Below, piece after piece: positions 11,101 through 19,627 of a DNA stretch of 64,000 bases; the stretch's first letter is position 1; every line of letters starts with the position of its first letter. The translations under genes were made by a program, and so were the position numbers. The DNA is taken from positions 4,712,001-4,776,000 of the forward strand of contig CM065647.1 in the NCBI GenBank assembly GCA_033220425.1, given 5' to 3'. The notes beneath the pieces were generated by a model. That model saw only the letters and a program-made list of their open reading frames with translations. It was not told where the DNA came from and made no database searches. This stretch comes from Lepraria neglecta. Lineage: Eukaryota; Ascomycota; Lecanoromycetes; Lecanorales; Stereocaulaceae.

Positions 11101-11468
11101 AGCCACGTCCCGCAAATGGCAAGACTATCTCGTCGACGGCCCTTTAGTAGCCTCGATTCCGCCAGCGATGTTCATCAGCTATATGGTCACAGCAACCCTA
11201 ATGGCTCTCCCAGCACCCTCCATAATCAGCTACGCCGCCAAACAAAACCTGATAGCTCTCTGGCAAATTTTTCCCGCTAACAGCCCCGTTTCTCCAGCAA
11301 GGATTCACCTGGGCCGCACGAGCAGCCTGTCCCGCGCTCTCACCCTCTGTGGTACCTGTTCGCGAGTCCGATCCGACTGGCCACAATAACATTAACACTT
11401 TTGCCATCTCTCAGCGTAGGAACTTTGACCGCGAGATGGATGGGCTTTCGTCGATGGTAGCGTACTAG
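8160..11468 (+). pseudogene. Large-subunit (clade 2, CatB-type) catalase, disrupted
   Basis: Family: about 80-kDa haem catalases with a C-terminal class-I glutamine-amidotransferase-like domain, often secreted or wall-associated. The reading begins MDGAASNNPKLAQM. Introns fall at 8354-8404 and 8663-8714. It then continues through the haem-catalase core ([44 protein letters not shown]) to the C-terminal domain (RRVAILVGDSYVP). Lesions seen: a frame change near 8232; one A missing just after the second intron (about 8715); one extra A near 9135; and TAA at 9974-9976 where the family reads on to VIDPKRQTV. The last exon stops making sense at about 10384 and its expected end, ISQRRNFDREMDGLSSMVAY, reappears at about 11406-11465 after some 1,020 bp of unrelated sequence. 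A second, intact catalase lies at 47.8-49.5 kb. Confidence 0.88.
10575..11402 (+). pseudogene. Truncated fungal multi-pass membrane protein gene, embedded in the catalase
   Basis: Starts MAISLNTTKILLLGLW and contains LLPGTNRPVKTSF, followed by several hydrophobic helices. Exons are 10575-10924 and 11011 onward; the intron 10925-11010 (86 nt) joins VISF to TALWGLLSQ. The pattern (short N-terminal helix, Leu-Pro-Gly-Thr motif, repeated TM pairs) resembles an uncharacterised family common in Pezizomycotina secondary-metabolite loci; I know no biochemical role. Frame is lost in a T5 run near 11265 (four Ts would continue as FPLTAPFLQQGFTW). The reading then runs straight into the catalase tail, so the 3' part of this gene is missing. 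It carries about 190 bp of its own 5' flank. Confidence 0.65.
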
Positions 11469-12022
11469 ATTGGTGGTGGAAAAGAGAGAGAGAGAGGAAT
11501 GTTGAGGGTGTTCTGTGGAGCATGGAATGGTACATAGCAAATTGGTGCCACCAGGAAAAAATGTTAGCCTGACTAAAATTGGAGCGCATGTCACACATGT
11601 TCTTCGAAAAAGTGCTAGATTGTAATTACCTTGCTTGGTTCGATAAAGCTTCTGTCGCTCATGTCGTTGCGAAATTGCTAGATATTGGGCTTTGCCTAGC
11701 TTCGGTATGAGCCTCGTGTGGCTCCTAACACTCATACTATTGACCAAGTAGCACTTGTCTCATAGCATCGAGGAAGGAGAGAATGTTGGTGCTGGATCAT
11801 ATGTATTAGTGTATTTGCCTATGGTAACCTTCCCCGCCAGCCGCTCCCAAAGCCCGGCTATGCAGCCTGAATCATTGCCCTGCACCTAAGTGCAAGAGTC
11901 TATGTAGATGCTCTTTTTGCCTTCTTCTAAGAGCCTCACGCATGCCTCCATTTCGCCGGTAAAAACTCGCTTTAACGACATATGAGAAAAAGAATTCTAT
12001 GACCACACCCTAGGCCTCAGAT
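11469..12022. other. Convergent intergenic region
   Basis: 554 bp between the catalase tail and the RER1 stop. A short GA-repeat tract lies just upstream, near 11485. No gene is supported here. Confidence 0.5.
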
Positions 12023-12807
12023 TCAATGCCCACTTCTCTGATTGTATCTCGCCTTGCCAAAAGTAAAAGGGACATAGCGGTATTTGATCATGTGCTGTAT
12101 CTGTCTCCTCACTACACCAATTAATCGTCAGCCTTGTCCCATCAACCCCCCATTGTTTGCACCCCTCAACCAGGATTGGGCGTACTTACTCGTCAAGCTA
12201 AACAGAATGATAAAATACACCACCAACACTGGCCAAAAGACCGGCACATTGAAAGCCCCGAACCACGTGCAGAAAAACGCAATGGCAATCGCCCTTGTAC
12301 TCGAGTGCCAGAACTTGAATTCCGGTAATCGCCTAATGAATGGGCGAAACTCTTCGTCTTGCTTTGTAGGCAGCGTAGGCGCGGAGGCTTCACCGTCTTC
12401 AAGTCCTTCGTCTTGCGAGAGCGATGGGTCGAATTTAGGTTGGAGGAAGGCGAGGAAGAGGTTAAGGAGGTAAATTCCTAGCGAGTAGCAGACTGGACAC
12501 GGTTGGTCAGTAAGAGTAGGTGCACGGTTGGGAGAGCGGAGAGCGAACCGATGTACCAGCCTTGGACTACGAGAATGCGTATGAAGAAGAGGGTGAGAAG
12601 GACGGCTGTTCCGACCCATCGGTATGCGGTGTATGGCGTGCATTTGTCAAGGTAGGATTGGTATATCTGATGCAGGAAATTAGCCTCTTGAGATCTAGAA
12701 GTCTGAGTGACTGTAGTGACGAGCAAGAAAGAGCATACTCTTCCAAGCTTCGATGTTTGCGCCGAAACGGCAGCAAAGGGGGTTTGCTCAGGCTCGGCCG
12801 AGTCCAT
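12023..12807 (-). CDS. rer1: RER1, ER-retention receptor
   Basis: Golgi membrane receptor that returns ER membrane proteins by COPI vesicles. Four exons (12739-12807, 12549-12666, 12190-12492, 12023-12111) give 192 aa, the usual length. The reading is MDSAEPEQTPFAAV, then YLDKCTPYTAYRWVG, then SLGIYLLNLFLAFLQPKFDP, then EFKFWHSSTRAIAIAFFCTW, then RRQIQHMIKYRYVPFTFGKA. Four TM helices occur as two hairpins. A Glu/Asp-rich insert (DEGLEDGEASAP) sits in the loop, as in fungal homologues. The third intron starts GTAAGT and the second starts GTTCGC, a weaker donor. It is head-to-head with the enoyl-CoA hydratase gene, 273 bp apart. Confidence 0.95.
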
Positions 12808-13080
12808 TTCAAGGTCTTGTATGGCGCGGAGCGCCTACTACAGGTTCTGTAGTCACTCGAGGAAGCAGAGCGATGGCGGATGGTGCAATGAAGAAGTGCG
12901 GATCTTGGGTGGGACAAATGCGACTTCTGGGCTTGATGTTCGCTGGCACCTAGAACGTTGAGATTCTGCCAAATCGATTAAATTCATGATCGACAGCTAG
13001 CCTTTTCGGGATGGCGTAATTGAGGCTCTCCGCGAAACAATCCGCCGAGCAGTCGAGATTCTAAACAGGCCTTATATGCA

Positions 13081-14156
13081 ATGGCTACCAGAATTATAGC
13101 GAGGCCATCGGCCCACAAATACTTGTCCTCCTCTCTACCCAGGCTGGTCCGACCTTATTCTCAGTCTGCAACGAACCAATATCAGAATATATTGGTAGAA
13201 AACCCTCATCCCGGCGTTGGCAAAAGTATATCTACTCCACTTCCTCACTCAATTGCACTTCAAGACTTTGGCTGATGTATCAGTGATCGATCAGTCACCC
13301 TCAATCGCCCCAGAGCCTTGAATGCGCTCTCGTCCTCCCTCTTCCAAGAATTGAACCATGCCCTGCAGGATTTCGACAATGACGAGAGCACCGGTGCTAT
13401 TGTGCTCACAGGCAGCGAGAAGGCTTTTGCAGGTAATCTCGATTCTTGCTCACCAGCCTACGAGTAGCACCTTCTAACGACCCTCACCCTCAATAGCGGG
13501 AGCCGACATCAAAGAAATGAAAGATCTCACTTTCAGTAAAGCCTACAACACCAATTTTATCGCCTCGTGGTCGTCTACAATCCCCAATATCCGCAAACCA
13601 ATCATCGCTGCCGTCAACGGCCATGCCGTCGGAGGCGGCTGCGAACTAGCTCTAATGGCCGACATACTCTACTGCTCTTCCTCCGCGATGTTCGGCCAAC
13701 CGGAAATCAAGCTGGGCATTATCCCTGGTGCCGGTGGCAGCCAGAGACTTACAGCGGCCATTGGCAAGAGTCGAGCTATGGAATTAATATTAACAGGGAA
13801 GAACTTCAGCGGAACGGAAGCCGCGCAGTGGGGTGTTGCGGCTACGGTGTTTGATACTGCCGAGGAGTGCGTGCAAGGGGCTTTGAAGACGGCGTCGAAG
13901 ATTGCGGAAATGTCACAGTTGGCGGTACGGGCGGCGAAGGAGGTGGTGAATAAGAGCCAGGAGACAGGGTTGAGAGAAGGGTTGGACTATGAGAGGAAGG
14001 TGTTCCACGGGCTGTTCGGGAGCAAGGATCAGAAGATTGGTAAGTCTGAGCTTCTAGACCACCCCTACATTGTGCAAGCAAATCATATTCTAATAAGGCG
14101 ATTCAGGCATGTCTGCGTTTGTAGAGAAGAAAAAGCCGGAATGGTCGAATGAATAG
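13081..14156 (+). CDS. Enoyl-CoA hydratase, mitochondrial
   Basis: Crotonase-fold enzyme hydrating trans-2-enoyl-CoA in beta-oxidation or branched-chain amino-acid breakdown. Exons 13081-13225, 13295-13432, 13497-14039 and 14107-14156 give 291 aa. The N terminus (MATRIIARPSAHKYLSSSLP, then RLVRPYSQS) is basic and Ser-rich without acids, fitting a mitochondrial presequence. Motifs are KITLNRPRALNAL, AGADIKEM (oxyanion-hole loop), HAVGGGCELALMAD and GQPEIKLGIIPGAGG; the two catalytic Glu residues lie in GGCE and GQPE. It ends VEKKKPEWSNE, typical of ECHS1. All introns are 64-69 nt. No defect is seen. Confidence 0.95.
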
Positions 14157-14481
14157 TAGCAATACACGACAAATGCACAATTCAAAATCTCAAAGACCTT
14201 CGGATTCCAATCCGAACAATGATGACACTAGCCCAGAGATTTGCGACCGTCTTGGAGTCACACACCAGCACCGATAGACAAGTTACTGGAATGTTACCTT
14301 ACCTTTCGGGCAGTTTGAATGCGCTCCTGGTGAAGTGAAGTATTACCTGAAATCGGCCATAAGCACTATGACGTAGCTCTAACTCCGTCGCGTATGGTTT
14401 CACACGCGACCTCCAGATCAAGTTTCTGTCCATGATCCATCACTCCTCACGTTCGACGTATACCCAAGCTGGACAGTCAAC
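14157..14481. other. Intergenic, tandem genes
   Basis: 325 bp between an upstream stop and the acyltransferase start, both on the plus strand. It should hold a 3' UTR and the acyltransferase promoter; no specific element is recognised. Confidence 0.5.
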
Positions 14482-16655
14482 ATGGCTTCAAATGCGCCAA
14501 GGACCATCGCAGGTGTCAACGTCGAGCGAGACTTTGGCTATGGCATATCGACCAAGCCGGCAAAGGCCCCTGAAGGAGAGCCCCAGCCTGGACAATCGAA
14601 AGCTTCGCGAGCATTGAGTTTGGCCTCATACTTTGTTGGAGGGTGCATGGCGTATGTCGACTCTCAAAATGCCGTTGACTCTGTTCTTGGAAGACCATTG
14701 CAAGCTGACATTCACTCAGAATCAATGCCTCGCAGTTCCTCGGCGCCCCTTTGTATCTCATCAATGAAGATTGGTACAATGCATGGATTGCATTCACGAA
14801 ACAGTCATGGGGTCTTCTCACGATGACCATGACGCAGTGGTGGGCGCCGACGGTTGTGAGGATCAGTGGAGATAGCTCTGTGCGAGGACAGCTACTGAAG
14901 ACCACTGATGGATCTCTGTTCTGCAATTTCCCCGAAAGAATGATCTTGATAGCAAATCACCAAATCTATACCGACTGGCTGTATTTGTGGTGGATTGGCT
15001 ACACCGCTGGCATGCACGGCCGAATCTATGTCGTCCTCAAAGAGTCCCTCAAGCGGATACCTGTTATCGGCTGGGGAATGCAATTTTCCCAATTCATCTT
15101 CCTGAAGAGGAAGTGGGAACAGGATAAGCCGCGAATGGCCGCGCATCTGCAGAAGTTCAACAACCGAAAGGATCTAATGTGGCTGATGATGTTCCCCGAG
15201 GGAACGAATCTCGCCGACTCCACAAGGGAAGCTAGTAAGAAATGGGCGGAGAAAAACGGCATTAGTGATATGCAACATACGCTTTTACCGCGAAGCACTG
15301 GACTGCAATTCATTCTACAAGAGCTGAGACAGACGGTCGATTACGTGTACGATTGCACCATTGCTTACGAGGGTGTACCGCGTGGAGAATACGCTCAGGA
15401 CATCTTTACCGTCGGCGCATCCTATTTTGGAGGCAAGCCTCCAAAATCAGTCAATATGTATTGGCGGCGCTTTCTCGTCTCCTCGATCCCAGTGGATGAC
15501 CCAAAGAAGTTTGAGCTCTGGCTCAGACAACGTTGGGTCGAGAAAGACAAATTTATCGAAGATTACTACCGGACTGGTCGATTCCCGGCCGACGAGGGCG
15601 TGAGTAAAGATCAGAAGGGACAAACCATTCGAGGTGCTGGTCATATCGATGCCGAAATCAGGCCAAAGTACTGGTATGAATTCTTGCAAGTCTTTGCACC
15701 TATCGGCCTCTTTGCTCTAGTATTGTACATGTTCTACGGTGCACTGCCTACGAAGGTTCTGGACCAGATAAAATCACTCGACCAAAAGATTGTCTTGAAA
15801 CAGATCGACGCCTATCAAAAGGGTCAAATCAAGATGCCTGACAAAAAACGATTGAAAGCAGTAGCAGCAAAGGCACTTCAAGATCAGCAAAAGGTCCCAG
15901 GAAGTAAGCTTAGAAATGCAGCTCTGTCTCAAGGGGTAGTGACTCTGAATGGCAAGCCGCTAGCGGACTTCCCTGCGAAAGGACTTGACGACAAAACTGC
16001 TGCGAAAGCATTGTCCGCGAAGAAGCCTACCAAACTAAAACCAGCGTCAAAAGCTGCAACTAGTAAGAAGCCTGTCACTTTGAATGGCAAGCCAATAGGA
16101 TCTGCAACAAGCAAGAAGCCTGTCACCCTGAACGGCAAGCCGCTACAGGACTTCCCTGCTAAAGGACTTGATAAAGCATTGAATACGTCCGGGACAACAG
16201 CGCAGCCATCTATAGCAAAACTTAGCTCTGCTCCAAAGCTACCAGCCAAAGGGGCGGCAAGCAACAAACCGCAACCACAAAAGCGCAAGCCAATGAAAGA
16301 GCTGAAAACGGAGCAGACGAGTACTGCGGCCCCAAAATCCACAGAAGAGAAGCCGGCGGTCAAACAGGCTCCCACGAAGACGAAAGTCAAGCCTAAGGCG
16401 AGCAGCGCTCCAAAGAAGGCGGAGACAAAGCCAGCAGTCAAACCCAAAGCAAGCGTTGCTCCTAAGCAACCAATTGCGAAGCCGCAAATGCCTTCGGCGC
16501 CTCAGACAGTTGCAGGATCAGAAGCGTCAGAAGATAAACAGGTGGAGAGTGCGGACGTTCGACGAGCTCGAAAGAAGTTAGAGCTTCGGCAGGGTAAGCA
16601 GGAATCGAAACGGAAAACACGTCGAGCGTTGGGGGCCTCAGCTGCAACCTCGTAA
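14482..16655 (+). CDS. PlsC-type lysophospholipid acyltransferase with long basic repetitive tail
   Basis: Membrane acyltransferase of the LPGAT/Cst26-Psi1 (lyso-PI acyltransferase) group. Exons 14482-14651 and 14720-16655 give 701 aa. The catalytic block NHQIYTD (HX4D) is followed by FPEGT and a conserved PRSTG. A hydrophobic helix lies after WYEFLQVFAPIG. The catalytic part ends by about residue 420. The remaining roughly 270 residues are Lys/Ala/Pro-rich with repeats of a VTLNGKPL unit; family members usually stop near 400 aa. The start ATG follows TCAAC and gives MASNAPRTIAGVNVE. The tail is probably disordered and may bind nucleic acid or membranes; that is inference. No frame defects are seen across the long tail. 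Confidence 0.88.
15936..16175 (+). repeat. Coding repeat VTLNGKP in acyltransferase tail
   Basis: Three copies of the coding unit VTLNGKP occur near 15939, 16076 and 16121. The first and third are followed by LxDFPAKGLD. The copies are diverged at the DNA level. Confidence 0.85.
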
Positions 16656-16676
16656 CCCATTGAGAAAGGTAAAAAC

Positions 16677-17080
16677 ATGGTGCGAGACCGCAAAATCAGA
16701 GACCAGTACTCAAGGATTATCTCCCTGGGCCCGAGTAGGCCAACCAAAGTCCCCCCGACTAACAAGGCTGCCACCCAGCTTCAAGTTTCTCCGCAGCATA
16801 ACCCGAAGTTTGGTCATCTCGCTGTACATCTTGCGAATGTGACGCTTGCGATTGTACCTTATATAGAGCAGGATTTGACGGTTGTTGATTTTGACAGGCA
16901 TGACTGCACGACGTACATTGCGTCTACCGGAAGGTGTATTCTGGAAGATCTGAGGGATTTTGCGCTACACTACCAGCGAACGTCTTCCTTCTCAATGCGC
17001 ACGGTATCATTACCCATGACTCAAAGCTGCTTCATCTTCTTGGCTACTACAATCGTCACTGGACTTTTGGCGGGTTGTAG
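16677..17080 (+). pseudogene. Unknown gene remnant
   Basis: Not recognised. Two open stretches in different frames look protein-like: 16677 to about 16975 (MVRDRKIRDQYSRIISLG, later FGHLAVHLANVTLAIVPYIE and DLTVVDFDRHDC) and about 16977-17080 (NVFLLNAHGIITHDSKLL, ending RHWTFGGL then TAG). Switching frame once near 16970 would connect them. Either an intron was missed or the gene has a one-base break. It sits 20 bp after the acyltransferase stop with no room for a separate promoter, so it could be a decayed neighbour. Confidence 0.35.
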
Positions 17081-17569
17081 CCGTCGAAAGGGTTTGGCGA
17101 TGTCGAGCACTCTGTAAAGCATGCTGTACAAAATGTATATTAAACAAACACGGTTCTTGAAGACCATTTTCCCAACATTGTGCATCATTGTTATACTTTA
17201 TCTGCAAAACGATGGATCCTCCTTAGGGCCGGGTTTGAACCTCGCTTTCCGTAACTTCAACAACAATTGAGTACCGTGATGACCAATAACGATGGTGACA
17301 AACCAAGTTTCGGACGATTTGGTCGGACGACAAGTCCCAGCTTTTGTAAGCATTGTAAGGATAAAGGCATTGAAACCCGATAACGTACAAGAAAAGCGAT
17401 ATTCGCAATCGGTTTGGCTTAAGGCCGATAATAATTGGCCCATGACGTTTACGCTTGATCTCACTTCATGGAAATCATATAATCGGCTCAGCTCCATGTC
17501 CTATCAAGCCAATCTTTATTTCTCACCTATCTACTAAGCAGCACCTTGTATCTGTATCATAGCCAGAAA
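17081..17569. other. Intergenic before the SDR gene
   Basis: About 490 bp with no convincing gene; it should contain the promoter of the dehydrogenase at 17570. Confidence 0.45.
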
Positions 17570-18595
17570 ATGCCTCCTCCAAAAGACAAACCGAACCCAC
17601 TAGCTACACCCAGTACCATTCCCCCGCCCCAATCCTACTCGCACAAGCCTAACATCTTTCAAAGGTGATGGCTTCACATCAACCGTTCACAGCGAAACAT
17701 ACCCAACCATTGACTCCACCCGCGCCAACCTCAAAGGGAAAAACGTTTTCATCTGCGGAGCCTCCAGAGGAATCGGTCGTACGATAGCCGTCTCTTTCGC
17801 AAAAGCCGGCGCCGAAAGCATTGCCATCGGTGCACGCTCTGATCTGACTGCCACCGAAACGGCTACTGTGGATGCGGCGACTGCTGCGAAGCGAAAGGTG
17901 CCCAAGGTATTGCAAGTTAAACTCGATGTGACAGACCAAAAAAGTGTCTCAAGCGCAGCGGAAGAGATCGAAAAAGCGTTTGGACGACTAGACATCATCG
18001 TCCACAACTCAGGCGTCGTTGGTAAGCCTGCCCTACTTGCTGACGGCGACCCTGACGATTGGTGGAATACCTGGACCACGAACCTCTATGGTCCGTACCT
18101 CGTAACTCGCGCTTTCCTACCTTTGCTCATCAAAGGAGGCGACAAGCAGATCGTCTTTGTCAGCAGCGTGGGATCTTTCCTCAAGTCTCCTAATCTAAGC
18201 GCCTATCAGGCGTCGAAGCTAGCTCTTCTGCGCTTTGCGGAGTTTGTTAGTGCCGAGTATGGTGACAAGGGCGTGCTGCCATTCTGTATTCATCCCGGGA
18301 ATATTCCTGGAACGGATATTTTGGGGCCGGGTGGGGTGCCGGAGGATATGAAGCATAGTAAGTCGTGTTCCAAGCGTGTTGGTGATTAGGGATTTGTGTT
18401 GTTTGCTGATATGTTGTTGAAGTCTTTACGGAAACTGTGGAGTTGGCGGCGGATGCCATTGTGTATTTGACAAAAGAGAAGCGTGAGTGGTTGGCTGGGA
18501 GGTATGTTAGCTGTACTTGGGATATGAAAGAACTGATGGCGAAGAAGGATGAGGTTATCAAGGGTGATAAACTGAAGGTTGGGCTGGTGCTCTGA
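17570..18595 (+). CDS. Short-chain dehydrogenase/reductase with one-base frame break near the N terminus
   Basis: Classical SDR using NAD(P)H; the substrate is unknown. The main reading frame holds the cofactor motif CGASRGIG, the HNSG motif, catalytic Ser in VFVSSVGS, and YQASK. Exon 2 is 18423-18595 after intron 18358-18422 (GTAAGT...AAG), ending KVGLVL. The only ATG upstream (17570, MPPPKDKPNPLATPSTIPPP) is in a different frame; dropping one T from the TTT at 17657-17659 gives continuous KPNIFKGDGFTSTVHSETYP. A 28-nt GT-AG alternative exists at 17665-17692 but is shorter than any other intron here. Either an assembly error or early decay. Confidence 0.75.
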
Positions 18596-18890
18596 GTTGC
18601 TTGCTATTCTGTCAATTCACTGGCTTGTTGGCTGGATTTGGTGATCACTTATAATATTCAATGGAGCCGCTCATGTCTTCTGGATAACTTTGATATCATT
18701 GCGCATGTGTCTCGGTCCACTTTCTATCATACAGTGGATGCTCTCTTAACAAACGAAATGACTCGCCAAGGAGTCGCATGCTCGCACCATTTAGTAAAAG
18801 TATCAACTCGCTAGTATGTCATACACGTGATCGTACAAGGCTCTTCACCTATGCCGCAAATGTGATGTCACACAGGCCCTCTTCAATTTC

Positions 18891-19627
18891 CTACTTCTTC
18901 AATAGAGCTTTGGCCGGTGCTTTTGCAGGGGCTTTTGCAGGGGCTTTTGCAGGGGCTTTAGGCGCTTGCGCGGGCTTAGCAGCAGGTGCTTTAGGCTTCG
19001 GTGGTGCACCACTCTGTTCAGTCTTAGCTTGGGATGTTTTAGGCGGTGAAGCTTTTGGCTGCGGAGCTTTCGGCTGCTGAGCTTTAGGCTGGGGCGCCTT
19101 TGCCTGTGAAGAATTGCTTGACCCATTCTTGCCATTCTTCGATGGACCCAGCTTCGGTGGTGGACCCCTCTTCGCCCTCGCGATCTTCTTGCGCTCCAAC
19201 TCTGCCTTCTGGGCCTGTAGCAGTTGCTTCCTCTTCCATTGCAGCTCCTTCATCTGCTTCTCAGTAATTTGCCATACCACTGGGTCGCGGAGGACCTTGG
19301 CCCTACGCGCTTGAGCTGCTTGAGGTGTTGGTGCTGCTGCGATGTATTTGATTTGGGGTTGGGTGAGTTGTTGTTGGATCTGGGGTACTGGTGCGCCTGA
19401 AATGAATTTGTTTCCTTCGAGTGTGTCGGTGAACTGTTGTAGGGATTGGCCCTGGCTTGCGAGAGCCGTTACTAGCTACCGTCAGCTTCTGCCAGGATTT
19501 TGGTACGATGGGCATGTTTGGAGTACTTACATCCTTTATTCACAGCTCCTGCTATGCTCTGGAAGGTGTCCTTGTTGGGCTGCACGCCCAGCTCAAAGGA
19601 AAAGAGTTGGTTTGAAATAGCGTCCAT
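18891..19627 (-). CDS. Lys/Ala/Pro-rich protein of unknown function
   Basis: Not recognised. Exons 19531-19627 and 18891-19471 (intron 59 nt, GTAAGT...CTAG with a CTGAC branch site) give 225 aa. The N terminus MDAISNQLFSFELGVQPNKD and TALASQGQSLQQFTDTL look folded. The middle (about 95-145) is a charged helix rich in K, R, Q and E (ITEKQMKELQWKRKQLLQ), likely coiled-coil or RNA-binding. The C-terminal third is a disordered KAP tract with PAKA repeats ending LLKK. A TATA-less promoter lies in the long gap to its right. Confidence 0.7.
18921..18956 (+). repeat. 12-bp tandem repeat coding PAKA units
   Basis: Three perfect copies of TTTTGCAGGGGC with a partial fourth. On the minus strand they encode APAK repeats at the C terminus of the 18891-19627 gene. 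Confidence 0.9.

Noticed and set aside
8160-11468. Repeat-induced point mutation as the cause of catalase decay
   Set aside because: The damage seen is indels, one stop and a large insertion; there is no dense C-to-T/G-to-A pattern or AT enrichment.
15929-16447. 172-codon minus-strand hydrophobic ORF
   Set aside because: Antisense of the Lys/Ala/Pro tail of the acyltransferase; apparent TM segments are an artefact of complementing Lys/Ala codons.
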